Assembly: GCF_020622345.1 (NCBI RefSeq)
Contig: NZ_JACNMO010000006.1
Coordinates: 62,001-126,000 of the forward strand
From: Roseobacter weihaiensis
GTDB taxonomy: Bacteria; Pseudomonadota; Alphaproteobacteria; Rhodobacterales; Rhodobacteraceae
Length of the DNA: 64,000 nt
Direction: 5' to 3'
In this document: piece by piece, positions 28,705 through 39,954 of the stretch
Layout of the letters: the number at the start of each line of letters is the position of its first letter
Position numbering within the stretch: position 1 is the first letter of the stretch
Made by a program: the position numbers and the translations under genes
The notes under the pieces: generated by a model
Seen by the model: the letters and a program-made list of their open reading frames with translations, nothing else
Told to the model about the DNA's origin: nothing
Databases searched by the model: none

Positions 28705-29781
28705 ATGGCCGATACCTCCAGCAGTCTGTCTTTACCTTTCATCCAGCCGAGCCAGGCGCAGAAACACGTCACGCATAACGAAGCCCTGCGCATTCTGGAC
28801 GTCGTGACGCAATTGAGTGTTGCGACCGACGACCAAACAGTCCCCCCCGCGTCGCCAGCAGAGGGTGCACGCTATATCGTGGAGGAGAACGGCAGCGACG
28901 ACTGGACCGGGCACGACGGTGAAATCGCCCTTTTCGAGGAGGGTACCTGGCGCTTTTTCGTCCCCCGTGCGGGCTGGCGGGCGTTTGTTGTCAGCCGCGA
29001 AGCGCTTGTTGCCTATGACGGGTCAGAGTGGCTTGATCTGGACAGCTCGGAACTTGAAGAGATCGAGACATTCGGCCTCGGCATGACCTCTTTGCCGGAT
29101 GCACCGTTTTCGGCCAAGGTGAATGCCGCCCTCTGGACAGCGCTCTATCAGGCCGATGGCGGGACCGGCGATATGATGAGCACGCTGAACAAGGAAGCCA
29201 CCGGCAACGATGCCGGGCTGATCTTTCAGCAGGATTTTCAGACGCGGGCGCTCTTTGGCCTGTTTGGGACAGATAACCTGCGGCTGGCCACGTCGGATGA
29301 TGGCACGACCTTCCATGATGGTTTGATCGTCAACAGCGGGTCGGGCATTGTCGATCAGCCTCGTCTGCCCCGGTTCAAGGGCCAGACCAACTTTGACAAT
29401 TACTGTGCGGCGGACGTCTGGACCCGGATCGCTATCAACGACATGGCCTATAACGAACAGGTCGCTTTTGATGCCGGATCAAACGAATTCACGGCAGAGG
29501 TTTCGGGCACCTACATGATGGGTGCCGTGCTGACCTTCAAGGCGGACGCCAGCACGGCTTCCCGCATCGGCGCGCGGCTTGTGGTCAACGGCAGTGACCC
29601 GGTTGTGGGGTCACAGGTCGAAAGCACCGGCGCGCATGTGTCGGAGCGCACGACAGCTTCGATCCAGACGATGGTTGTGCTGGCGGCCGGCGATACGGTG
29701 GAATTGCAGGGTATCCTGCGAAACCAGCCCGGGTACTTCATGGCGGACCGGACCGATTTCTGGGGCTATAAGGTCGGCTGA
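28705..29781 (+). CDS. DUF2793-domain protein with C1q-like C-terminal domain
   Basis: The 358-residue protein opens with the DUF2793 signature (LPFIQPSQAQKHVTHNEALR, then ILDVVTQLSV and GARYIVEEN), a domain seen in phage and gene-transfer-agent tail or fibre proteins of alphaproteobacteria. From about residue 225 it has a jelly-roll pattern like C1q/TNF domains (VAFDAGSNEFTAEVSGTYMM, then VVLAAGDTVELQGILR and a final FWGYKVG), typical of trimeric receptor-binding tips. There is no signal peptide. It is most likely an adhesion or fibre-tip protein. No other virion genes surround it, so it may be a stand-alone or decayed prophage or GTA component. Confidence 0.75.
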   Translation: MADTSSSLSLPFIQPSQAQKHVTHNEALRILDVVTQLSVATDDQTVPPASPAEGARYIVEENGSDDWTGHDGEIALFEEGTWRFFVPRAGWRAFVVSREALVAYDGSEWLDLDSSELEEIETFGLGMTSLPDAPFSAKVNAALWTALYQADGGTGDMMSTLNKEATGNDAGLIFQQDFQTRALFGLFGTDNLRLATSDDGTTFHDGLIVNSGSGIVDQPRLPRFKGQTNFDNYCAADVWTRIAINDMAYNEQVAFDAGSNEFTAEVSGTYMMGAVLTFKADASTASRIGARLVVNGSDPVVGSQVESTGAHVSERTTASIQTMVVLAAGDTVELQGILRNQPGYFMADRTDFWGYKVG

Positions 29782-29819
29782 TGCAGGCCGCAAACAGCTT
29801 GAAATTCCCAAGTTAGGGT

Positions 29820-30626
29820 CTAATCTCCGGTCCAATCCGGCATACGTTTTTTATCAATGAAGGCGTTGATGCCCTCTGTGGCATCGCGCGCCATCATATT
29901 TTCCGCCATGGCCGCCCCGGCGTAGGCATAGGCCTCTTCCAGCCCCATTTCCGCTTGCCGGTAAAAGGCTTCCTTGCCGATCCTGATGGCCACCGGGGAT
30001 TTGTCCACGATGCGGCGCGCCATGGCCTGCGTGGTCTGTGCCAGGGTATCCGCGGGAACGGCCCGGTTTATCAACCCGATGTCGACCGCCTTTTTGGCGG
30101 GAATGAAGTCTCCCAAGAGCAACATCTCCATCGCCTGTTTGTGGGCGACATTGCGCGACAGCGCCACCATCGGGGTGGAACAGAAAAGCCCGATGTTCAC
30201 ACCTGACGTTGCGAACCGGGCGTCCTCGGCGGCGACGGCCAGGTCACATGTCGCCACCAATTGGCAGCCGGCAGCGGTGGCAATTCCCTGCACTTCGGCA
30301 ATCACAGGCTGGGGCAAATGCACAACCGACATCATCATCCTGGAACAGCGTGCAAAGAGCGTGTTGAAATACCCGGCCCCGCCATCCGCATCCGCGCGCC
30401 GCGCGGTCATTTCCTTGAGGTTGTGACCGGCACAGAAATGCGCACCGGCACCGCGCAGAATAACCGCCTTGATCCTGCGGTCCTGCCCGATCGTCTCCCA
30501 GGTGTGTTGCAACGCGTCCAGCATATCCTCGGACAAGGCGTTCAGCGTTTGCGGCCGGTTGAGCGTGACAACCGCCACCCCCGCGTCCACCTCCAACAAA
30601 ACCGGCGTGTCTGCAGTATCCTTCAT
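29820..30626 (-). CDS. Crotonase-fold protein of the ECHDC3 type lacking both catalytic glutamates
   Basis: The 268-residue protein has the crotonase fold, with the oxyanion-hole segment HFCAGHNLKEM and the helix ATAAGCQLVATCDLAVAAED. The two positions that carry glutamate in true enoyl-CoA hydratases are Gln122 (in AGCQLV) and Gly142 (in ATSGVNIGLFCSTP). The pattern matches the ECHDC3-like subgroup, whose activity is poorly defined. It probably binds acyl-CoA but should not be annotated as a working hydratase. It is downstream of and co-oriented with the desaturase gene, 91 bases away, suggesting a lipid-related unit. It converges on the DUF2793 gene. Confidence 0.85.
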   Translation of the reverse strand: MKDTADTPVLLEVDAGVAVVTLNRPQTLNALSEDMLDALQHTWETIGQDRRIKAVILRGAGAHFCAGHNLKEMTARRADADGGAGYFNTLFARCSRMMMSVVHLPQPVIAEVQGIATAAGCQLVATCDLAVAAEDARFATSGVNIGLFCSTPMVALSRNVAHKQAMEMLLLGDFIPAKKAVDIGLINRAVPADTLAQTTQAMARRIVDKSPVAIRIGKEAFYRQAEMGLEEAYAYAGAAMAENMMARDATEGINAFIDKKRMPDWTGD

Positions 30627-30717
30627 CTCGGCCTCCCAGCTTGATGCTGCCTATCAAAGCGGATCACGCATCCGACTTGCAAGCAAAGACAGACGCGGGT
30701 GCCAATCTTTGTGGGAT

Positions 30718-31647
30718 TCAGGCTCTGAAACGCCCCCCAACCTTGGGGGTCTGCCGAAGGAGATGAGGCACCGGATCCTTCGCCGTGAAGAGAAATAACC
30801 GGGCAATTTCAAGGTAGGACCGAAAGGCATATCCGCCATTTCGTACGAGGATCGCGTCGCGTCTGGCGGCATAGGCATCCGGCAGCGCGTACCACGGCAG
30901 GTTGGGGCTGGCGTGGTGAACCGCGTGCAGATTGTTCTTGAGGAAAAGATAGGACAACAGGCCGCGATCTTCGATGATGACTGTCCGGCAGCGGGCTTTG
31001 TCATGGGCGCGGTGCTCCAGAAAGGTCCTGATCTTGAGGATCGAATGACTGCCATAGACCGCCACCGCATAGAGCCAGAACGGTATGTCGCTGATCCAGA
31101 CAAGCCACAAGATCACCGGGACAAGACCCGCCAGATGAAACAGGTACGCCGCGACAATCCTGCGATCGCCGGTCCGCAAGGCCCGCGCATCGGCGCAATA
31201 AAACGTGCCCAGACCGATCACCGGACCGATCATCATACGGCCCAGTAAGGTGTTGTTCCAATTGTAGATACCTTGCCGCAGGCGGGACCAGCGCACCCAT
31301 ACCGCAGGGTCGATGTAGTTGCTCTCCGGGTCATCATAGGGATCGGTCAATGACGGATCATGATGGTGCGCCAGATGCGTATCGCGGAACCGGTGATAGG
31401 GTACCAGAAGACCAAGGGCAGGGAAGACCAGCGCGGTGTTGGCCGCCTCGTTCCTGAACGGATGGCCATGCAGCACCTCGTGGCTGAACGAGGAATAGAG
31501 GGTCAGCGTCACTGTCAGGATCACCGCGGACAGCAACAGCCCCAGATCATCAGCAAACGCCGTCGACAGGATGAACCCGCCGTAGCATAGCGCACAGATC
31601 AACAGGGTCGGCCATTCGATGGCAGAGGAGGTCGTGGTATGGGTCAT
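30718..31647 (-). CDS. Membrane fatty-acid desaturase/hydroxylase-superfamily protein
   Basis: The 309-residue integral membrane protein has at least four hydrophobic segments and the three histidine boxes of the di-iron desaturase superfamily: HEVLHG, HLAHHHD and HAVHH (in NNLHAVHHASPN). Such enzymes introduce double bonds or hydroxyl or keto groups into lipid chains using O2 and an electron donor. The superfamily also includes carotenoid ketolases, so the substrate (fatty acyl chain or carotenoid) is open. It lies upstream of the ECHDC3-like gene and divergent from an XRE-like regulator with about 150 bases between them. Together they look like one regulated lipid-modification locus. Confidence 0.85.
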   Translation of the reverse strand: MTHTTTSSAIEWPTLLICALCYGGFILSTAFADDLGLLLSAVILTVTLTLYSSFSHEVLHGHPFRNEAANTALVFPALGLLVPYHRFRDTHLAHHHDPSLTDPYDDPESNYIDPAVWVRWSRLRQGIYNWNNTLLGRMMIGPVIGLGTFYCADARALRTGDRRIVAAYLFHLAGLVPVILWLVWISDIPFWLYAVAVYGSHSILKIRTFLEHRAHDKARCRTVIIEDRGLLSYLFLKNNLHAVHHASPNLPWYALPDAYAARRDAILVRNGGYAFRSYLEIARLFLFTAKDPVPHLLRQTPKVGGRFRA

Positions 31648-31797
31648 GGTCTAAATCAGCTCCGACGCGGTCTTGGTGAGTTTCAAGATCCGCCCCGCCA
31701 TCTTTCGAAAATGAGCCCTACGGAACAAGCGCGTGAATCTGGTAGTTTAGCAAAACATATGCAGCAGTATTGATTAGATGTTGTGGTTTCGCTTCAG

Positions 31798-32643
31798 ATG
31801 ATGTGTTTTAGCGACATGGACAAAAGACATCTCTCCCGTTTGTTCAAGGATCGATTGCGGCGGGTCGTCTCTTCGCATCCCGACGGGCGCGGACATTTTA
31901 TGCGGGCCACGGGCATTGATCGCTCGGCCCTCAGCCAGTTCCTGAGCCCGGACACCGACCGCATGCCGCGCGCGGAAACCCTGCGGCGGATCGCTGCTGT
32001 CAGCGGCGTTTCAGTTGACTGGCTGCTTTGTCTGGAAAACGCCCCCGAGGGACGGCAGGAAGTCACCCAAAGCGTTCAGATCGAAAAGGAGGTGCAGGCC
32101 GACGGCTCTACGCCACTGGACCAATGGCGCCATGAGGCCGCCGGGTTCAAGCTCAGGACAGTCCCGTCGACCCTACCGGATATCGTCAGTCTTGCGCCGG
32201 AAACAAAGCAGCGGGATGCGCATGAGGACGCCCGCGGGGGTGGCGTTGAAAATGTGCTGGAGCGTATCTCGCTGAACGACATGGATGTCGAGGTCGCCAT
32301 GCCGCTGCAAACCCTGCAAGACCTTTCGGCCCGCAGCGGATTATGGCGAGAGGCCTCTCGCGACAGCTGTCGCCGGCAGCTCTTCCACATGGCGCGCATC
32401 TGCGGCGAAAACTACCCCGCCCTCAGGTTGCATCTCTATGACGGGACGCGGGTCTTTTCCGCGCCCTTTACGGTCTTTGGCAATCAGCGCGTCGCGCTTT
32501 ACATCGGGGATGCATATCTCGTGGTCAGCGGTCCCGACCAGGTGCGTGGATTTGCCCGCCAGTTCGACAGGTTGGTGCGTCAGGCCGTGATCGGATCAGA
32601 CCGGGTGCACGACACCTTAATCGGGTTGGCAGAGGCCGTTTAG
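31798..32643 (+). CDS. XRE-type helix-turn-helix regulator with unidentified C-terminal domain
   Basis: The 281-residue protein has an N-terminal helix-turn-helix of about 60 residues (residues 15-75: GHFMRATGIDRSALSQFLS, then ETLRRIAAVSGVSVDWLLCL) of the XRE/Cro type. The remaining roughly 190 residues contain a poorly conserved linker and a mixed alpha/beta C-terminal part (YPALRLHLYDGTRVFSAPFT, then GDAYLVVSGPDQVRGFARQF) that I do not recognise. It probably senses a ligand and controls the divergent desaturase and ECHDC3-like genes. The start is uncertain: consecutive ATGs at 31798 and 31801 and an in-frame GTG at 31783 all lack a strong ribosome-binding site. Confidence 0.72.
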   Translation: MMCFSDMDKRHLSRLFKDRLRRVVSSHPDGRGHFMRATGIDRSALSQFLSPDTDRMPRAETLRRIAAVSGVSVDWLLCLENAPEGRQEVTQSVQIEKEVQADGSTPLDQWRHEAAGFKLRTVPSTLPDIVSLAPETKQRDAHEDARGGGVENVLERISLNDMDVEVAMPLQTLQDLSARSGLWREASRDSCRRQLFHMARICGENYPALRLHLYDGTRVFSAPFTVFGNQRVALYIGDAYLVVSGPDQVRGFARQFDRLVRQAVIGSDRVHDTLIGLAEAV

Positions 32644-32661
32644 CCCCTGTTAGGCACAGAG

Positions 32662-34911
<2,250 letters not shown>

Positions 34912-34936
34912 CCGGTTCCCTTGAATGATGGTATAT

Positions 34937-34967
34937 CATATAAGGGGTTGTCGGACATAAAGGTCAA
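34937..34967 (-). promoter_or_regulatory. copA promoter with 19-base spacer
   Basis: On the minus strand TTGACC (complement 34962-34967) and TATATG (complement 34937-34942) are separated by 19 bases, 2 more than optimal. Such long spacers are the hallmark of promoters that CueR and other MerR-family proteins untwist on metal binding. A clear CueR inverted repeat is not evident by eye. Confidence 0.45.
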
Positions 34968-34977
34968 GAACGGTGCC

Positions 34978-36510
34978 CTAACCGGCCTTTGTCGTCTCCG
35001 GAGAGGTATCGCTGCCGCCGTTGACCGTCCGCGCGGCATCCGCAGCTTCGTCGTCATCAGGCAACAGTTCCGCATCTTCAATCTCTGGTTCATCTGCCAG
35101 GTCTTCTTGGGTGGGATCGTCGGCTTTGTCTTCCAGCGCCCCCACAATGAGCGGCAGCATCTGCACCCCGCCCGGCATCGCCATCTCGGTCATCGGGGGG
35201 GTCTTCCAGGCCAGGGTGTCAAAGCTCTCGCAGTTTTCGCAGAACGGCGCCCATTCCGCATGGATATGCTGACAGTTGTCACAGATCCACTGCGGCCCGC
35301 GCGAGACGGTAAGGGCCTTGGCAAGCCAGCCGCGCACCACCGCATCAGAGGCGCCCTCACCGCGCTCAATCGCGGCCATCAAGGTGACGGACCGTGCTGT
35401 CGGATCCGCCTCGGGCAGATCACCCAGCGCGCGCCGCGCTTCGGGGAAATCCTCGTTGGCAATGTGCAGCTCCGCCAGCAACATCCTGGTTTCGGGATCC
35501 TCCGGCTTGGCGCGGGTCAGCACCGCAAAACGCTTGATCCGTTCAGAGGGGGTTTCGTCGGGCTCGATCGATGCAAAAGCAGCAGCCAGATCGGGATGCG
35601 GCTGCACCTCCCAGGCCTTTTTCAACAGCCGCACCGCAAGCCGTTTACGGTCCTGCCGGATGTAGCTCGTGGCCGCCATCACCGCGGCAGGGATCAGATC
35701 CGGTGAGAGCTTGTTCGCCTCAATCGCCTTTTCCTGCACCTCTATGGAGCTTTCGTCGGCCAGGATATCCCTGGCCTCCGACAGCGCCAGCACCGCGTCC
35801 CGGCGTTTGTGCACATCGCGCGGCAGGCTGCTGTACTTCAGTTTGGCACTCAGCGTCTTGCGTGCGCCGGACCAGTCTTCGACCTTGGCCTGCAGGCGCA
35901 ACAGAACATCCTGCGTTTCCTCATGCTTTGGCTTGATATCAAAAGCCTTCTCCGCCAGCTTGAGGGCTGTTTCAGTATCGCCGTCCGCCAGCTTTTGCTT
36001 CAGGATACCGCGCACCCCGACAAAACGCGTCGCATCCTGCGTGACCAGCTTTTTATAGGTCTCCTCGGCCTTGCGCCGGTCCCCGGCCATTTCTGCGGCC
36101 TGCGCCACCAGCAGGTTGGTCAACTCCGGTTTCCTGAGGTATTTCTCCGCCTTCGCCGCCTTGGTCATGGCCACACGGCCTTCACCGCTGGCCAGAGCCA
36201 TGAGACCTTCAGACAGGGCATTGAAGCCCTTGCGTTCCCGGCTCCGGTCGAAATAGCGCGAGATCGCCGTTTCATCCCCGTTGAGAAAACGCCAGACCGC
36301 GGCCAGCAAAGACAACAGCTTGAGCAAGAGCCACACCACCAGCACCAGGACAATGATCGCAATGACCGATTGCAGGGCTCCAAAGGTGTATTCACTGCCC
36401 ATCACGGTGACCTGAACGCCGCCTTCGCTTTCCAGCAGATAGCCCGCGCCCAGGGCCGCTGCAGCGACAGCGACAACGAAGAGAACGATCTTTATCAGGG
36501 ACCAAAGCAT
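34978..36510 (-). CDS. hemY: HemY-type tetratricopeptide membrane protein
   Basis: This 510-residue protein belongs to the proteobacterial HemY family (Pfam HemY_N plus TPR-like repeats), which is not the Bacillus HemY oxidase. Two N-terminal transmembrane helices (KIVLFVVAVAAAALGAGYLL, then SVIAIIVLVLVVWLLLKLLS) precede a periplasmic or cytoplasmic helical repeat region of about 350 residues (EKYLRKPELTNLLVAQAAEM and similar). A C-terminal CDNC...CENC zinc-ribbon-like segment near PQWICDNCQHIHAEWAPFCE is followed by an acidic tail. The gene order with hemD and COG4223 is conserved. Its exact role in haem or membrane-protein assembly is not settled. Confidence 0.9.
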   Translation of the reverse strand: MLWSLIKIVLFVVAVAAAALGAGYLLESEGGVQVTVMGSEYTFGALQSVIAIIVLVLVVWLLLKLLSLLAAVWRFLNGDETAISRYFDRSRERKGFNALSEGLMALASGEGRVAMTKAAKAEKYLRKPELTNLLVAQAAEMAGDRRKAEETYKKLVTQDATRFVGVRGILKQKLADGDTETALKLAEKAFDIKPKHEETQDVLLRLQAKVEDWSGARKTLSAKLKYSSLPRDVHKRRDAVLALSEARDILADESSIEVQEKAIEANKLSPDLIPAAVMAATSYIRQDRKRLAVRLLKKAWEVQPHPDLAAAFASIEPDETPSERIKRFAVLTRAKPEDPETRMLLAELHIANEDFPEARRALGDLPEADPTARSVTLMAAIERGEGASDAVVRGWLAKALTVSRGPQWICDNCQHIHAEWAPFCENCESFDTLAWKTPPMTEMAMPGGVQMLPLIVGALEDKADDPTQEDLADEPEIEDAELLPDDDEAADAARTVNGGSDTSPETTKAG

Positions 36511-36521
36511 AGATGTCTTCC

Positions 36522-38003
36522 TTAGTTGCTGTTCAGGCGGTCAGCCAGATCTTGCGCCGCATCCTGTGCGGCCTTGCGGGCTGAGGCTGCCTGCAGCCAA
36601 TCGCTCATCGCGGACTGCGCTGCCTCCGGCAGTGCTTCCATCTCTGTCAGGGCCGTCTCCAGATCAGCCGCTCTGACAGCCGCCTGCGCGCGTGACAGGA
36701 TTGCGTCCGCATCCGTCCCCTCGCGCGGCGTTACCGACCGCGCGTTGAGCTGTCGTCTGAGAAATCCGGTAATGCCATCGACCTCGGCCTCGGGCACCTC
36801 GGCGCGGGCAGCGGCGAGACCGGCGCGGGCGGCATCCGGAAAGCTGTCCTGCAGGGACGCCATGGTGGGCACACCGGTTTCAGCGGCCTCGCGCAGCGCC
36901 ACGGGCACCTCAACGGGTGCTGACTGCTCAAGATCACCCAGGGCCGGGCCAAAGCTCTCTCCACTGTCCACGGCGGTGACCACCCGCGTCAGCGCCGCCC
37001 GCGCCAGAAGCCGCGCCGCTTCTCCCGCCGCCTCGGCCTCGGCGGCTTCCACCCGCTCGGCAAGGGCCGCGATCTGTGCATTTTGGGCGTCGATTTCAGC
37101 TTGCAGCGCTTCAACCGCTTCAGACGACGCACCGCTGTTTTCAACAACAGAAGCAGGGGCCTCGGGTCGGGCCTCTATCTCGGCGACGCGGTCGACCAGC
37201 GCCGCAACGCTGCTTTCCAGATCGCCAATCGACGCGGTAAGAGTGCTAACGTCCGCCGTCACATCTGACGGGCTGACGGCTTCCAGTGCGGTCAGCCGTT
37301 CCGCCTGCGCATCGGATTGCGCTGCAAGACGCGCCGCCGCCTCTTCGATCGCCGTGAGATCGACCGTCGGGCGCTGCATTGAAGCGGGCAGATAGGTGTC
37401 AAACACATCTGCCCGACCTGCGATAAAGCCGATCATCGCGGCAATCACCCCGCCAAAGACCGCGGGCCAGATGCTCCCCCTTACGATTTGAGGTTCAGGC
37501 GGCGGTGCCGCTGCGGCGGCTGGTTCCGGCGGGAAAACAGACCCTTCCCGGGGGTCCTTGCGCTTCCCCCACGGGGCCGCGTCCTTGTCGTCAGATGTCG
37601 GCGTGTCTTCTGTCTGTGCGCGCTCGTCACTGTCGTCGCGGGCCCGATCCGGGTCCAGGCCCGGCTTCTCCCCGGTTTCGGGCTCGTCTTTTGCCGCCAA
37701 GGGATCTGTCGTCTCATCGGCGTCTTTACCGGACGCATCAACGGCATCCCCTGAGGCACCACCTTGTTCTGGCTCTGCTCTTTCGGCAGCTTTTTCATCG
37801 GTTTCGAGGTCTTTGACCGCCTCGCTCTCCTTACCATCCTCGGATGGGCTCTTGGCAGAAATCGGTGCGTCTTCCGCTTCGATGTCACTTTCCGGTATCT
37901 CGGAAGGCTTCGTGGAAGTCGAAATATTCTTCGCGTCCTGGGGGACCTCAATCTTTGCGTCAGCTTTATCGGCTGTCTCATTGGGCTTGCGTGATTTGGC
38001 CAA
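36522..38003 (-). CDS. COG4223-type inner-membrane protein (mitofilin-like)
   Basis: The 493-residue protein has a long acidic Lys/Glu/Asp-rich N-terminal half of low complexity with no signal peptide. One transmembrane helix follows near residue 180 (GSIWPAVFGGVIAAMIGFIA). A periplasmic coiled-coil (AIEEAAARLAAQSDAQAERL and similar) leads to a C-terminal domain (GITGFLRRQLNARSVTP) resembling the mitofilin/Mic60 C-terminus. Alphaproteobacterial members shape the inner membrane. I choose the TTG start giving MAKSRKPNET, because AGGTGG lies 5 bases upstream. A GTG three codons earlier is the alternative. It sits between hemD and hemY, the usual location of alphaproteobacterial Mic60. Confidence 0.82.
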   Translation of the reverse strand: MAKSRKPNETADKADAKIEVPQDAKNISTSTKPSEIPESDIEAEDAPISAKSPSEDGKESEAVKDLETDEKAAERAEPEQGGASGDAVDASGKDADETTDPLAAKDEPETGEKPGLDPDRARDDSDERAQTEDTPTSDDKDAAPWGKRKDPREGSVFPPEPAAAAAPPPEPQIVRGSIWPAVFGGVIAAMIGFIAGRADVFDTYLPASMQRPTVDLTAIEEAAARLAAQSDAQAERLTALEAVSPSDVTADVSTLTASIGDLESSVAALVDRVAEIEARPEAPASVVENSGASSEAVEALQAEIDAQNAQIAALAERVEAAEAEAAGEAARLLARAALTRVVTAVDSGESFGPALGDLEQSAPVEVPVALREAAETGVPTMASLQDSFPDAARAGLAAARAEVPEAEVDGITGFLRRQLNARSVTPREGTDADAILSRAQAAVRAADLETALTEMEALPEAAQSAMSDWLQAASARKAAQDAAQDLADRLNSN

Positions 38004-38070
38004 AATTTCCACCTTTTCGAATCTTCACAGGCGCACTGCTAAACAACCTTACTCCTGCGGGTCAGGCCTC

Positions 38071-38754
38071 TCAACCCAAGGCGACAGCGCGCGCCAGCTT
38101 TTCAATGCACTTGGCAATTGCCTGAGACGTCGGCGATGTCGCCGTCATCACCTCGCCAAACGGTGCTTTTCCCAAGGATTCGCTGACCGCAGCACTCAAC
38201 GTTGCAATGCGAACTGCCGGATTGGCTGGTACTGATGCGGCGAAATGCGCTGCCGCGCGGGGCGAGAAAAGCGGCACTAAGACGTGCGAATTGCCTGCCA
38301 AAGCGTCCTTTGCCCGGGCGTTGAGCGGCAAAAGAGGCTGGTCATAGATCACCGCGCGCCGGGCCTTTAGACCTGCGGCGACCAGATCCGCCACCACGTC
38401 CCCCCTGACATGGACACCGCAGAGGTGATGCAGGTTGCCCGCTGGATGGGCTGCGGTGATAAACCGTACAAGCTCTGCCGCTGTCTGCCCTGCAAAAGTG
38501 GCCCGCCATCCGGCGGCCTCTGCCGTCTGTGTGGTCCTGCGGCCAAGGCAATACGCGGCGCGCCCCGCCCCCTGGGGCGCAAACCTGACACCATTGGAGG
38601 AGGTGAAAATCGCAACAGCCCCAGCGCTGAGTTCGATCGGTGTCCCCAAAGGTTCAATCCCGATCAGCGGGCTTTCGATGACGTCGAGCCGCGCCATGAC
38701 ATCCGCTGCGATCTGATCGACAAACGATGCGTTAGACCCCTCGGGCCGCGTCAT
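38071..38754 (-). CDS. hemD: Uroporphyrinogen-III synthase
   Basis: HemD closes and inverts ring D of hydroxymethylbilane to give uroporphyrinogen III. The family is poorly conserved. This 227-residue protein shows the typical start ([15 protein letters not shown]), the segment [19 protein letters not shown] and the C-terminal [16 protein letters not shown] motif of the second lobe. Position before the COG4223 and hemY genes, and head to head with tsaD, is the classic hemD context in alphaproteobacteria. It starts at the Met of MTRPEG. The gap to the COG4223 gene is 67 bases. Confidence 0.88.
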   Translation of the reverse strand: MTRPEGSNASFVDQIAADVMARLDVIESPLIGIEPLGTPIELSAGAVAIFTSSNGVRFAPQGAGRAAYCLGRRTTQTAEAAGWRATFAGQTAAELVRFITAAHPAGNLHHLCGVHVRGDVVADLVAAGLKARRAVIYDQPLLPLNARAKDALAGNSHVLVPLFSPRAAAHFAASVPANPAVRIATLSAAVSESLGKAPFGEVMTATSPTSQAIAKCIEKLARAVALG

Positions 38755-38856
38755 GATGAGCGGAATTCGTTGCACCGACCTTGCACACCCCCGGCATTGT
38801 TTGCGCCTGCCTTCGGTGTTACCTGCCAAGTCAGACGCGTGCAACGGGAGCGAACG

Positions 38857-39954
38857 GTGAGCCGCACTCAGACAGTCCTTGCGCTGGAAAGCAGTTGTGA
38901 CGATACGGCAGCAGCCGTCCTGCGCAGACAGGCAGATGGCAGCACCGATATCCTGGCGTCAATTGTGCGCGGTCAGGACAGCCTGCATGCCGCATTCGGC
39001 GGCGTCGTGCCCGAGATTGCCGCACGGGCCCATGCCGAAGTGATCGATCTGTGTGTCGAGCAAGCGCTGGAGCAGGCCGCGACACCGCTTGGCGAGATCG
39101 ACGCCATTGCGGTCACCGCCGGACCCGGCCTCATTGGTGGCGTCGTCTCGGGCGTGATGTGTGCCAAGGGGCTGGCGATGGCCATCGGCAAGCCGCTTTA
39201 CGGGATCAATCACCTTGCCGGCCACGCCCTGACACCGCGGCTGACCGATGATGTCAGCTACCCCTACCTGATGCTGCTGGTCTCCGGCGGGCATTGCCAG
39301 TTTCTTCTGGTGCTGGGACCGGACAGCTTTAAGCGGCTTGGCGGCACCATTGATGATGCACCGGGGGAGGCCTTTGACAAAGTCGCGCGCCTGCTGGCCC
39401 TGCCGCAACCCAGTGGCCCTTCGGTGGAACGGGCGGCACAGGCGGGCGATCCGGCCCGCTTTGGCCTGCCGCGCCCGCTGTTGGACAGACCCGGATGCGA
39501 CCTGTCGTTTTCCGGTCTCAAAACTGCCGTGCTGCGGGCAAGGGAGGCGCTGATCGCAGCGCAAGGGGGTCTCTACCCACAGGATCAAGCAGACCTGAGT
39601 GCGGGGTTTCAAGCTGCTGTCGCTGATGTGCTGGCTGAAAAAACCCGCCGCGCGATGACGCTTTACCTCGAGGTCTCTCCGGCGCGGCCCGCGCTCTGCG
39701 TTGCGGGAGGCGTAGCGGCAAACATGACGATTCGATCCGTGTTAGAGACGATTGCAGCAGAATATGACACCGCCTTTGTTGCCCCGCCGCTGGCGCTTTG
39801 CACCGATAACGCCGCGATGATCGGTTTTGCCGCGTTGGAGCGGATGGCGCGCTATCCGCCCGATGACATGACCCTCTCCGCCCGGCCCCGCTGGCCGCTG
39901 GACACCACCAGCCCGGCCCTGACCGGCAGCGGCAAGAAAGGCGCGAAATCATGA
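38857..39954 (+). CDS. tsaD: tRNA N6-adenosine threonylcarbamoyltransferase TsaD
   Basis: TsaD transfers threonylcarbamoyl to A37 of ANN-reading tRNAs, working with TsaB and TsaE. The 365-residue ASKHA protein starts at GTG 38857 with GGGAG 6 bases upstream. Motifs include [15 protein letters not shown], the metal-binding pair His-x3-His in [27 protein letters not shown] and the C-terminal [15 protein letters not shown]. The window also contains its partner tsaE at 49.7 kb. The stop overlaps the gpsA start, so both genes are probably co-translated. Confidence 0.96.
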   Translation: MSRTQTVLALESSCDDTAAAVLRRQADGSTDILASIVRGQDSLHAAFGGVVPEIAARAHAEVIDLCVEQALEQAATPLGEIDAIAVTAGPGLIGGVVSGVMCAKGLAMAIGKPLYGINHLAGHALTPRLTDDVSYPYLMLLVSGGHCQFLLVLGPDSFKRLGGTIDDAPGEAFDKVARLLALPQPSGPSVERAAQAGDPARFGLPRPLLDRPGCDLSFSGLKTAVLRAREALIAAQGGLYPQDQADLSAGFQAAVADVLAEKTRRAMTLYLEVSPARPALCVAGGVAANMTIRSVLETIAAEYDTAFVAPPLALCTDNAAMIGFAALERMARYPPDDMTLSARPRWPLDTTSPALTGSGKKGAKS

